A stretch of 64,000 nucleotides of DNA from Rostratula benghalensis (taxonomy: Eukaryota; Chordata; Aves; Charadriiformes; Rostratulidae). Where the stretch lies: positions 6,371,151-6,435,150 of the forward strand of contig VXAI01000021.1 of assembly GCA_013399305.1 (NCBI GenBank), read 5' to 3'. Below, in pieces: positions 51,741-64,000 of this stretch. The notes under the pieces were generated by a model, which saw nothing but the letters and a program-made list of their open reading frames with translations, was not told where the DNA came from and did not search any database. Both the position numbers and the translations under genes were made by a program. Each line of letters begins with the position of its first letter. Position 1 is the first letter of the stretch.

Positions 51741-54700
51741 TCGACTGCAAGAAAATCAACTTTTTGATCTCATGGATAGACATCTTACACTATAATATTA
51801 CCATAAAGGTTGTCCATAAATAATTTCCTTGCAAATTTATAACATTTCTAAGACAACACAGGAAAAAATAAATTTTTCTGAACATTTTCTCAACAGTTGC
51901 ATCCAAATAATTTTATATTAAGACCACAAAGTTCCAGGTTAAAAACGAAATAAAGAAAAATTGAGGTATTTGCACACGTATTATTCAGAAATGGGATACA
52001 GTAAAATTAGTACTGTTGGAATATGGTCAGCTGATCAGATAGTTATGGATTATATTTAAACTTATGGACTGAAGTAGAAAGTTTCTAGGCAATTTTACAA
52101 TCTAATACTCTACATCTGCAGTTTGATCTGTAGTGCCAATCAGTTGCAGGGATTCAGGAAATAGCTGAAAACAAAAACCTGCAGTGGACACATTTTTATT
52201 ATTATTACTTTTTTTAAACAGATCATTTAAAATTTTCCCTTAGGTGCAAGAGGATTTGAGAGCTCTTCTCACTGATGAACGCAGCTCATGCTGCCTCAGG
52301 TCATGCTACCTCATCTTCCCAAGCAGACAGCTGAAAGCAAAGCACGTATGACAACAGCCAAACTGCAAAATTTCTACTACCATACATTCACTTGGACACA
52401 AAGACACAACCACTCTTTATCATCTCTCACTTTTCCCTTCAGGGTAACCCTGTACAGCAGTCAAGACAAAGCTGTTTATTCAGAGTATTGAGCACGATTG
52501 TCAAACCATTACTACAAGACGCAAGTATGGTTTACCAACTACTTAACTTCCCCGTTGCCATTATTTTTTAAATTGCTTGGGATATGAGGTAAGAGAAAGG
52601 GGAAAAAGAAAGGCAAGTGGATGGATGGAAAGGCTGCAATTGGATCACAGTGCCACTGCTTCTCTCAATGCCAACATCCAATGGACAAGACAGACTGTAG
52701 CGTCAGGCAAGGGGACTTTTAATCAAAAGTGCAAAAAGAGAAGGGGTTAAATATTAGCATCACTTGCATAAAAGTGGTAAAACAGATTCCTTGGACTTAC
52801 ATATCTTGTATTTTTTTAAATCTTATCTTCAAATGAAATTATAGCATGAATTTCTCTTTTAAGTACTGAAAGCATTATCCTTGTGCAACATTAAAAATTA
52901 ACGAACTGACTTCTGCTTTAAAGGGAGAGAAAGCACTAGAATATTGCCTGTTTTGTGATTGCCAGCCTATTACCTGCTAGATAGCATCTTCTAGTATCAG
53001 ATTCCAGTATCTGCCAGAAGCCAGGCACTTGTGATTTCTTCATGTAATTGGTGTTAACAAACTTCTACTGGTTACTTTAACAGAGTGGTCTTTAAATCAA
53101 TTCACTTCAGCGAATACAGTTTGAAGCATCAAGGCCCATCACAATAAAATATTATACTCATGCATGCTTGCACTACATGCTATGCAAAATGTGCAAACAG
53201 AACTCATGACTGACTCCTGTAAGACCTGCTGGTCTATTTTCTATTTAGCAAAACTAATATTATCATATAAAGAATAATGGCGTAAATTTACTCTTCAAAA
53301 TACATAAGGAGTAAATTATCAAGTGTTAATAGTTACCAAAAAAAAATGTAAGTGTTCATATTTATGCATGTCTCATCTAATATAATTGTTTCCAGAGACA
53401 GTAGGGTTTTGTTTTTGTAACATAAAAATAGTATTCCTAGTAAAGGAAATTGTGTGTGGGGAGAAAAAAAAAAAAAACTAGAAGGAAATACTGCCAAATA
53501 AAAGGAAAAAAATTCTAAAGAAAAATATTCTGTCTGGTCATTTCCAGTGAAGCCACATGAAAGTATTCACAAAGACTTGTGGAAATGTACAACAATATTT
53601 AACAACCTTTAACAAGATTCTCCCCCTACTCCAAGCAAAGTATTACGTGAATTTGCATCTTAAACAGAATTTAACAAGAATATTAATTTGATTCAAAATA
53701 AGACACAAAAATACAAAAAGTTAGAGTATTACTTGCAAGTGAATACGTTACTGTATTTATTGAATACAACACACTGAGAAAGCCAGTAGATGTAAGACTA
53801 AAAAGGTAAACATCACTCCATGCATTTATGCTGCTTCGAGTACACAAGTACTCACATGCATTTTAAAAACCACAGTAAAAATGCAATAAAACTCACAAAG
53901 TCACCCTCTCTTTCACGACCCAGAAATTCTATAAAACAAGGAATACGTGAAAAAGATTACATTTTTATTTTACATATATTCAAACATAACTTCATTCAGT
54001 CACACTGATAAAAGTCAACCCTAATTATGACCCTCTAATTACATTCCCAGGATTAAGCTCATGACCTCAGACATTTTAAATCTTCTCAAGATGAGCTTAT
54101 TAATAATGTTTACTGTAACAGAAACATGTAAGTTGCAGTCTTGTGTGCAATTTATGGGAGGTGGCAGTGAAATCAGTCTGAAACCTTAAAAAGGGAAACA
54201 AAAGCCACATTTGAAAAAAACCAAAAACAAAAACAAAAAAAACCTCCCAAAAATATCAATCCCCCATCCCAACCACCCACATCAGTACTTTTGTGCCACA
54301 AAACTGCTACTGCTACACCTTTTAAGCCAAAAATACCAGTTTTCCCACCACAATAAAGTCCTCAATTGTAAAGTGTAAAAGCATCTGGGAATCTTTATCA
54401 GGTTTCTCAATGGAGATTGACCCGAACTGGTAGCTCTCTTCAATACTGACTCTTACGGAGGGGAGAAAGGGACTTGATCAGGAAAATTCAACACGTACTG
54501 CCCTTGATGCTGCAGTGAATTGCAGGGAGATAGAAACACACATACATTTTTCTCCCTGAATGCACTGGCTGGTTTCAGATATGCCTCTTGTAGGGGTTTT
54601 ACCTCACCCCTTGCCTAGGACATGAAACGGAATCCTCAACTGCCACATCCAATATTATGACTTTACTAAATCTGTGAGCAAAGTAAAAAACATACTGTTT

Positions 54701-55083
54701 GGACTTTTTTCTTTATTTACTTATTGTTAAAGTTAAGACAGAAGGAAAATCCTACTGGCTGAAAGACATATGTTAGAACCTGTCAGCCAATAACTATGAG
54801 TTCTTTTACCATATTCCACGTACCAATACTAAACACTGAGCTAAGTAATAGATATTAAAGTATTTCATAATTTAAACTAACTCCACTTTTTCAGGTTTTG
54901 GTAATTTTCTCTTACTAGAAATTACATAGTGCTAAGATTATAGTAGGCAGAAAGCATATGGTTGCAGTATTGATTCCTACTAATATCTGATAATATCACA
55001 TGCTTTTGCATTACAGAGAAGCCTCACATTAGGAGAGCATTATTCTAAGACAGATATATGCACTAGTACCCTTGAACTTCTTT
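51741..55083. other. SBF2 intron, unique sequence
   Basis: AT-rich with A-runs near 53466 and 54225. No exon or repeat family was recognised. Confidence 0.45.
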
Positions 55084-55142
55084 CACAGAATCACAGAATC
55101 TTCATGGTTGGAAGGAACGCCTGAGATCATCAAGTCCAAACA
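55084..55142 (-). mobile_element. CR1 LINE 3'-end stub
   Basis: The complement of a CR1 tail: cacagaatcacagaatcttc, atggttggaaggaacgcctg, then agatcatcaagtcc. Only about 60 bp inserted, an extreme 5' truncation. Confidence 0.82.
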
Positions 55143-55699
55143 ACAGAAGACACCTTGGCAGTTGCAATGAACCCTGCTTGTAAGGAAATGCAAGCTCTAA
55201 AGGGGAGTAGGAATACAAATGATATCATCAAGAACCTGTTGCAATTTTTGGATGTCAGTGTGACAAACCTCACACAAATGACTATTCCTAAACAAGTGGT
55301 GATGAATCTGAAGTCTGCTGAGGTCAGAGTGTGTTCTTTGGGAAATAAGATAGTATGCTTGTTTTCCTAGTATCACACAGTAGCTTTTGGGTTTTTTCCC
55401 CCCCACAAACAGTACAATTAACCACCAGGAAACAAAAAGTCTTGTCCAAGTTAAGCAAAGTAAAAGTGAGCAGAAACTCCAGCACATCGTAAGTAATACT
55501 ACAAATAAAACTAATTAAGAAATTTGCTAAGGAATAAAAATTACTACTGAAACACGTTTCAAAGTGCATCAGAAGTCAAAAGCTCATTAGAATTGCCAAG
55601 GACAATGGATAAAGCAAGGACAAAGGTAAAATGATCGCTCAAGAGCTGCAAAAGTAAGATTTTCTATATTATTGTTCCCTAGAGAGGTGCCTGGGAAAG

Positions 55700-57120
55700 T
55701 TCCCAGAACAAAACTGTATTTTGGAAGGGGAGATACAGAAGATTTCAGAACAGGAAAATGAAAGTATCAAACCACCAGGACCAGGCAGCATTATTCTAAT
55801 AGTTCTGTGGTGTTACAGAGCTATAAATTGTGGGTTTCACTTTCTATCCCTGGAGACAATCAACAGGTTACTGGAAAACGAGCAAACGTTTCATCGATTT
55901 TTAAGACCATTGAGGTTATCCAGAATTTTTGCCCTGCATGTAACAAACTCACAGAAGATGTTGAAATATGCGACTAATAAGCCAGCAGATAAATTATAGA
56001 GAAAAAGAATGAGAAAGGCTTCTTTACTGTAAGATCATAAACCATCCATCTATAAGAGTTTTCAACAAAACCAAATGCATATACTGAACACAACAATACA
56101 GTTCAGTTTTCAAAACCAAATTTCTTTTAGCAAGAACACTCACAAAAAACCCCTCAGTTAAACTAAATTGTCATGGTATAGGACGACAGTTCTTTTCTGG
56201 ACTAATAACCATTTTTGAAAAATAGGAACAAATAGTTAGTTTTCCTCAATTATTAGAAGATTAGAAACAATATTCACGGAGATCTCTGCTGAGATTTGTG
56301 CACGTGTAGTAGGGGCTGACTGAGGGCCGGTTTGGTTTTGTTTTCTACAGAGTTTATGTACACATCCAAAAATGTTCAACAGTGAATTGGCCAAGTCTAT
56401 GGATGATAAGGTATTTGGAACAGCCAATGCTCCAGTCTTTTGTGACAGCACATGAAAGGGTCTCGCAATACCAAGTAATTGGGTAACAAAGCATCACATG
56501 ATTCCTAACTGAGAAGTGAAAACTATAGCGAATGAGCAAAAAATAATGCCAAATACATATGCAATAACAGACTGTATTATTACCACTCAGGAGAATCTGA
56601 AATGTGTTTCACTTTTATGTGCCGTAACCACCAGGAAAAAATTTCAAAGGCTTAGAACTATTAGGGAAAGGAACTGGCAGACACACACATTAAGACTTGG
56701 CATTTTGGTCCTTGCAGTTCAAAAAGATACACTTGCACTAAAAGTCACAGAGAAAAACAACGGCATCCAGAGGCTTGGAAGAGCTTTTGTACAAGAAAAT
56801 AATATCAGAGGGGTTTTCTCCAGCTTGGAAAAAACACACTCTAGGACAAGAGTAGAACAGAGATCTACATACTTAACAACAGAATCAATAACATAAATGC
56901 AGAATAGTTAGTTATTTCTCATAAACATTAACTCACGAGTATTATATAAAATGATTGTGCAGTAGGTATAAAACATACAGAAGTCTTTCACGAAACACAG
57001 TGAAACTGCAGGATGCATTGCCATGGACTATTATGAAGGAGAAAAGAACAACAAGCTTAAAAACTTTCAGACAAAGTAATGGGGGAGACGCTCATGAGGA
57101 CCCAGCATCTTTTGTTAGCC
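55700..57120 (+). mobile_element. Ancient, heavily decayed CR1 LINE
   Basis: Ordered matches to old CR1 ORF2 are visible on the plus strand. These are caccaggaccaggcagcatt (KSPGPDG-type motif) near 55773, gatttttaagaccattgagg near 55900, and catatgcaataacagactgt near 56558 followed by ccactcaggagaatctg. Further matches are cagcttggaaaaaacac near 56821 and ctttcacgaaacacagtgaa near 56986, followed by cattgccatggactattatg. The order and spacing match the CR1 reverse transcriptase, its C-terminal part and the start of the 3' region. All frames are broken. The open frames at 55721-55999, 56516-56896 and 56955-57260 lie inside it and are decayed remnants or chance. Boundaries are approximate. Confidence 0.6.
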
Positions 57121-60100
57121 CAAAGGTATCCTACTGCTGTAAAAGCCTCTTAAACCTGGAGGAGCTTGTGCCAATGTACTTATCAAAAGCAGCAAGTGTG
57201 TCATTTCATGAAATCTTACACTCCTTCCCAACCTATCCAGGGCCAATTACTGGACAATAAGATTGATCAACTTTTATTCTGACCTTGGGTCTCAATATTT
57301 CCATTGCAATTTGATGAAAGTATCACAAAGGCATCAGGAAGCCAAGACTTGTTTTCCGTGTCCTCCCATAAACCTCATGTGACCATGGAAAGTAGCTCAA
57401 CTATCAATAGTATAACATTTCTAGTTGTAGTAGAATTAATAGATCTATACCCATTTATCTGTCTCACTGCTAAATTTAAATTTAACATTTAAAGCACAGC
57501 CTTCCAAAATTCATGTGGTTCCCATAGCAGTAGAGCAGATAAGATACTTCAGGAAGTGGAAGACAAAACGTACAGAGTCATAAGAACCCAACCTTGCAGA
57601 AAATTTACAGTCAGCTTTTTGCCACTGTGTGGAAATTTAAACAGCAAGTTATCCTAAGGACGTCTCAGCAGAAAGCATACATCTTATCTGCACTCTCTCT
57701 CTCATTGAGGTCTGAAATATGTACATTCACTTTGCAAATCTTCTTCATGCATTTCTACATTGAAGCTTAAGAAGTTTGTTTTCTCCCCTCACTGTGCATC
57801 AGTGCAGAGAACAACCTCACCCTTCCAAGTAAGAAAATCCAAAGAAAGGGGTAACTCTTAAGAAAATGAAATGTCAGGTGACTCAGTTTAGGCCAATCCA
57901 TTCTTACTTTATTCAGAGCAAGATATAAAACACTGTGAAACCAAAATTGAAGAGGTATGTTCTTTTCTGCCACACTTGAAATTGATCATCTGAAGAGACA
58001 AGTCATTATGTCTCCTTCTTTGAACACATTTCAGAAACCACTACTACACTCAGGCCCTAATTTAATTATCGTTTCCACTGTAGTATTGCTTTTGCAACCC
58101 ACAAAGTAAGGTATATCCATAATAGGTAAAATAATGTACATAAATATGCTGTTACCTCACTCATCACAGTAAATTAATACTTTAAAAGGAAAGCTTATAA
58201 GCATTATCATATTTAAGCAATAAGACGTAAGAGGGTGTGCATATGCTGTAATAACGACACACCTTAATAATACAAGAAGTATGTCATTATTATCCCGTAC
58301 TACACACCCTAAAATGCTTCAGATCACATCTATGCATTTAACAAATGAAATTAGGATACTTAGAATAGATGCTATTTTAGTGGCTGATAATCTCAATGTT
58401 TCATCAAAAAAAAAAAATGCCCCTTAAGACATGCCACAATATATTCCTGCTCAGGTAACCATTTCTAACAGTTTTTTTGTTTTTTAATCATCATCAAATC
58501 ACAAATACAGACTGCCAAAACATACTCATACCAATGAATGCACACACTGTTCCTACAAAAAGGAGGATTAAAAAAAGGAAGGAGAGTCAGTGAAAAGGAT
58601 GTTGTTTTCTAGAATTTTGAAGTGTTCTTGAACACTTAATGGCGAGTTTTAAAAGATAAGGTGCAGCTAAAAACCTCTAAGTAGGCTCTTAGCTTTTTTG
58701 GTTAAATTGTCTTTGTCTTTCCAGATTAACAATACAAGAAATGGTTTAATAATATCAACCCACTTCAATTATTTCTATTACTTCACAGTCTGAACTCAAG
58801 GAATGAGAAGCTAAGTGGCTTTAGCTGAACTCTTCCACAACAGCACTGTCCTACTTGCAGTCTAAAGCCAAAGTCAGCACAAAAATCTGACATTCAATTG
58901 CATTTTTCTTAATTATAACTTTACTCACCTTGGAAGAAAACTAAAACATTTTAGAAAAACTTATTATTGAACACTTGACTAGACACTAACTACTTAGCCT
59001 TTGCTATACAAAACACAAACAAAATCATGTTTGTAGCAGCCAGAATAAACAAAATCTAATGCCGATACACCTTCATCTTAAACCCAACTGAAATGTATTT
59101 AAATATTTATTACATATGAATCCAGAGAATTTATTACTGCAATAAGCTCTCTCAGGCATACTCAAAATAACTCCACTACTTACTTTCTTCAGCTGAGGCA
59201 TACTATTACAAAAAAAACGACATCAACAATGTTTCAAGCGTGATCACACTTGACAAAATGATTGTTACTTAATGGATTTCCATTCATTTAGTATCTCTTT
59301 GGTTATATAATTGGAAATATTTTCCCAATTCATTTGAAGTTCTCAATTGTATTACCAAAGAACAAAGAAAACTGTAGGTATTAATTTATTATAATATTAG
59401 CAAATGGTTTCCCAACTACACAGTTGGAAATGCTGCTAATTTTAAAGGTGAAAGACATTCAGATATAAAATGACAAAAATAATTTCCTTTTAAGTAACAA
59501 TATTGAAGTGGAACAAGAAACAAATCTTGAATTTTAAAACAGAAAGCTTTGAAGACGTGCTTATATAAACAACGCAGCCATAACCAAAACCCTCAACAAG
59601 TGACTTTTCTAAGCAATTTTTGTTCTTTGGTGCAGATGTGGTAACTCACTGTAGATGCTCAAAAGCTTCTCATACAGATATTGCTGCTGCTAAGACACGC
59701 TGGTCATACGAGCGCAGTGTCTAAATGGGGGGTCAGGGGAGAATGTTTTCCACACCCACTTTTGGAGAGACCTTGCCAATTCCTCTGCTATTTGTGAGAA
59801 GGAGATCAGATTCAATATAGAAGACGTGAAACAGATATGAAAATAGTCTAACAACAAATCTTAAAAATTGCAAATGCCAACAAGTCTCTACAAGTATATT
59901 ACTGGGCCAGCATGAAGGAAAATCATTGTGAAATAAGCTTTTCTGGTATGTGGTTATAGCTAATAATCATGAGGTGATGCCGAGAACTAGACAAATCTGG
60001 TATTCGAAGAATGTTAAAAACATTGAGGTCACAAATGCACACTGTAACTTTAGTACTCACTTCTTATCCCACTATTTTGATATTAAATCTAATTCATTCT

Positions 60101-63100
60101 TCATTCTAAGCTTAAGAGCCGTGATTTTAATGAACATCTCTCTTTTCCTCATGCTGTAACGCATGTGCAAAAGGAAACAATACAGTTAAAAATGAAGTGA
60201 GTTTGATTTTATGTACACTGTTTACAGAAGGAGAATAATGCTTGGTTTTAAAATTCTACATTATAACATGGATTTTTCAGTAAATTTCAAAAACAGATAT
60301 TCTCTCTAGGACTGAAGTTTTGTACTTGTTTATGTTTCTCAGAATAAAAGAACGTTTCTCGCACTTTTAGCTCACAAGGAAACATAAGCTAAAGCACCAA
60401 AGTCATAATTGCATTGGGCATTTTTAATACTAAAAGCCTATTCACTTGATTATAATCCAGGGTAATATACTGCCTCAGTCTACACAAAGTAATTACATAA
60501 TCTGACCTTGTCCCACCAGTTTGTTTTAGAGACACACTAGAATGGATATGGGCTTAACTGCCTTTCCTTAGCTAAAGGGATAAAACTTCAAGTTCTGAAT
60601 ACGGGGGAGGAGGGGCCAGAAAGTTAAAGCCAGTTCTTATATTAAATGCCTCACAATTCATTGCAGAATGACACCAAGAATATTAGTTAGCAGCTCAGTA
60701 AAACAGCAGATCATTTCATTTGGGGATGGGGGGTAGGGTGTTATTACATGCAATTTATTACATTAAAATTGCTTTATTCCTACTTTTATGTATATACTGG
60801 TTACTTTAGTTCAAATAACTTGGCAAAAGATTCAAATCAGAATACGTGTACTTTTAACAAAAAAATAAGATAGACACTTTTTACTTGAGGATAACAGAAA
60901 ACCTGTTCAGTATGTGTGTGTGATCTGTTTTTCATATTTCCTTTTGTTGACATAAATAAAATATGGTTTCTCATGAAGGTTCAGGAACCAGCCCATGCAA
61001 GGAAAGAGTAAGTAGTCTGAGGACACCTGTATGACAAAACCTGGACAGAAAGGTTTCTTCAAAGACATCAGCTGTACTTTAGTTAGATACATAAATCCAA
61101 GATGGGGATAGAAAAAAATTTCTCCTTAGGACCTTAACATAAGGATCAAGTTTATGCTTTTCATATTGGGGCAAGGGAGGTGAAAGGCTGGCACTTAAGG
61201 TTTTGTTTCTTCTTTTTCTTGAAGTCACACAAAATGGAGATAGGTAGTGCAATATCAATATTTTTACACTAGGGAAACATGTGGAGCTTAGGTGACATTT
61301 CGAAGTCTACCCATTTGTTTTTTAACCCCCAAGGGAAAACACAGTAGCTACAAGAAACAAACAAACATGACAGATACAGAAACAAGGAAATCTGGTAACA
61401 GTAAAAGTTGTATCAAAACAAAGATAGTTGGGACGTTGTACAGAAGGTGATAGGAAATGTCATGTCCTATATTCTCAGCTTGCATTAAAATCTGCAAGAT
61501 TTGTGATATTTGGTTACGGAAGCTCTTGAGCATAAGTTCCAAAAGCCATTCAAAGGAAGATTTGGGAATCAATGTTCTTCCTCTTTTCCTAGGTTCACTC
61601 TGCAGCTCGGATTTAATGAGTTGCAGACTGGGAAAGAACTACAAGCTGTAAAAGGATCATCCTACAAGTAGCATTACCAGCAACTAAAGCCTGAACTGCC
61701 ATCTCCAAATCTGTGAAATTTGGGGCTTCAGAGATCCATACTACAGGCCAGTTCAAATGCTCAGTTTATTACTCTATTGCTGATACAGAAATAAAACTCC
61801 CTTACAGTTCATTTTGGTGTTCATTACAGCTAAATGAAAGCACCTGTTCAAGTGATCCTATGACAGCATATCTGTGAAAAACAAAGAAACTGCAACCAAA
61901 CATACCTGAAAGAGCTCTCTCTTGGCACCATTAAATAAGGCCGTAACACCTAAAGGATCCAATGGTAGTATGAATACTCTCATCTTAGCAATTTGCCACT
62001 TCAAAAGGTTTTGCCCTGTGTCAGTTTATTTCTGACATTCACACAACAATGAAGACAAAGAAGAAAAGTCTTGCTTAGATAAGTCCAGGTAAACTGCTGA
62101 CAAAATCATTGGTTCCGCAATGCTGGTGCCATACTCAGAATTCTTTCTAGAAGCCACGTTTACGGCAGATCCCCAACTCAGGAGAATTTCAACACAAAGA
62201 GAAAAATTCTTCATCAGTGACTAGCTGTAAAATAAGCACTTACAAAATAGATCTGAATATATTTATATTTTTCTTCTTAACACAAATTGTATTTTGCATA
62301 TAAACGTAGATTATTTCTTTACTCTTTTACTTCACTATAATCAATATCAAATTGCATAAAATTATGATTTATTGACCTTTATTTAAAATAAGGACATTCC
62401 TTCATTAAAACCCTCATAAATAATTTACAAATCATTACTAAAATCAGGGTAGGTATGAGAACCATATCATAAATTACTATAGAATATTGCCATCTAAATA
62501 GCCTAGTTCCCTTTTTATATCTTCTGATTTGCAAGTTCATTCATAAACTTTTCCTTTCAATCTACAAATACTAGGTTTTGTATAAAAGAAAACAATATGC
62601 TACATGTTATTAGGAAATAGCCAGAAGAGTCTAAAAAAGCTGTACAATGAAAACTGAGAGGTCTGAAAGTGGTTTTGCCCATTCCATGCAATTATTCAAA
62701 AGACAGCATCAACAGGCTATACCGAAACAGTATTAAGTAGTCTTTGCTTTATAAACAAACAATCCAACACCCCCAACCTCAGGATTTATAAATTCAGCTT
62801 CTTTTGACACTGAAGTTAGTGATAGTGCTTGAAGTCAACATGCTGTCTTTGGAGAAAAAAAAAAAAAAAAAAAAAAAAATTGGAAATAAGCCTCCAAGTC
62901 CTTTCCCTAGGACCCTGCATGGAATACTGTCAGTCAGACACTAAACCGCTGCAATCAGTGCCTTTCTCCCCAGGCCAGCATGGGTGTTTGTGCCAGGTGT
63001 ATGTCTAAACCACCCAGGTGCTCTGCCTGTATGGAGTCCAGAAAGCAAAACCAGGAGTTAAACAAATTGGAAACTTTCTTTTTTTTTCCTTTACATTGGA

Positions 63101-64000
63101 TTTTTTTTAAAATGAACACAACTAGGATATGCCTTTTATAACATATTAGGCGTGAGTACTTATACTGTATGTATGAATCACAAGGGTTTTCAACTTTAAG
63201 AAGTAAGGCTTTAAAAGAGCTGAGATGATTTAAGCCAGCAGAAGAAACCTGCATCATTCATGACAAAATTTATATAAAGAGTACCAATCAACAAGTTGGT
63301 CAAATTGGGGGTATATCATTACTTACAAATCCTACCTATTAGAAATACTTAGCATGAAAGCTATCAGCTTTAACAAAACAAAAACCATTAACAATTTTAT
63401 CAGAAAAATGTAAAATAGCCTTTATTTTCCATCAGTCTGTTTTCTTGAACTATTAGAAAGCATTCCAAACTGATTTACAGTCATAGGAATCAACTTCACA
63501 GATAAATTATTTCTGGATTCCCAGAACACATCCAATGACCCAGTTCAAATTTCACAATCTTGTATTCAGCCCAGTGGACTGTATTTGATTAGATGCACAT
63601 TATCTGCCTGTCTGCTCCTTCACGCAACCCTAGAAAAGATAGCCCTGTGACAATTGGATATATAGTTATAAATTCAACAGACAACGGTCTCGCTTCACGG
63701 CTCTCTCCAAAATGACACAAATTCTCAGCTCTCCACACAAACACCCAGAAAAAACAAACTGACCAAACAAAAAAACCCAGAAATTTTAGTTAAAAAATTG
63801 TCTAAATTACAGCACTTCAAGCATAAAAGAAGTTCCAATTTCTTACAGAAGGCTGAAAACATTTATCTGTAATAATGAGTTGAAACAAAACAATGGGAAT
63901 TTGAAACAACAAGTTGGTGAGTGGATCTGAGGTTCAGTGGCTGACTGGATTGTTACATTTGTCCAAGTTCCATTTTCTCTCTTCCTCTCTGATACCTACA
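57121..64000. other. SBF2 intron, unique sequence to the window end
   Basis: No exon or interspersed repeat was recognised. A 25-A run lies at 62855-62879 with no retroposon body next to it. The first SBF2 exons (encoding the start through PQGIEL) were not found, so they should lie beyond 64000. Confidence 0.45.
62855..62879. repeat. 25-bp A homopolymer
   Basis: Uninterrupted run of 25 A. No target duplication or upstream retrocopy is evident. Confidence 0.9.

Noticed and set aside
56516..56896. Plus-strand open frame of 126 codons
   Set aside because: Lies within the decayed CR1 element and not in the ancestral reading frame throughout; not a gene.
62855..62879. Poly(A) tail of a processed pseudogene
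   Set aside because: No gene-like body or target duplication beside the A-run on either strand.

Overview
The window is vertebrate nuclear DNA, almost certainly from a bird. It is AT-rich and has no compact gene layout. It carries many CR1 retroposons with the avian-type 3' end (runs of ATTCTATG), and solo LTRs of the kind that begin TGTCCTGG and are flanked by 5-bp target duplications, as in avian ERVL-like elements. No prokaryotic features are present: no operons, ribosome binding sites or CRISPR arrays.

One gene segment can be identified with confidence. It is a 138-bp minus-strand exon at 12206-12343 encoding 46 codons of the N-terminal uDENN region of SBF2 (MTMR13). It has a good acceptor with pyrimidine tract, a branch-point match and a GT donor. 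I found no other SBF2 exon by reading both strands for the neighbouring protein segments. The rest of the window therefore most likely belongs to two long SBF2 introns: at least 12.2 kb downstream of the exon and at least 51.6 kb upstream of it.

Layout. 1-12 kb: intron with two related solo LTRs, both minus strand (3595-4222 and 9697-10315; the second has a perfect 5-bp target duplication), and an AT/TG microsatellite at 8.2 kb. 12.2 kb: the SBF2 exon. 13.43-13.54 kb: assembly gap. 16.15-17.06 kb: two adjacent minus-strand CR1 3' ends. 19.01-19.73 kb: a plus-strand solo LTR of another subfamily with TATA box, ATTAAA signal and near-perfect target duplication. 34.9-36.2 kb: a 5'-truncated plus-strand CR1 with a long, broken reverse-transcriptase reading frame. 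40.9, 46.4 and 51.4 kb: older minus-strand CR1 fragments. 43.28-43.5 kb: a short unidentified coding-like island. 55.1-57.1 kb: a young CR1 tail stub followed by a very old plus-strand CR1. The remainder is unique AT-rich intron sequence with homopolymer runs.

No new multi-gene system is visible. The observations most worth checking are the LTRs lying in sense with SBF2 just downstream of its exon, the antisense LTR promoter, the coding-like island at 43.3 kb, and several small palindromes and a G-quadruplex motif.
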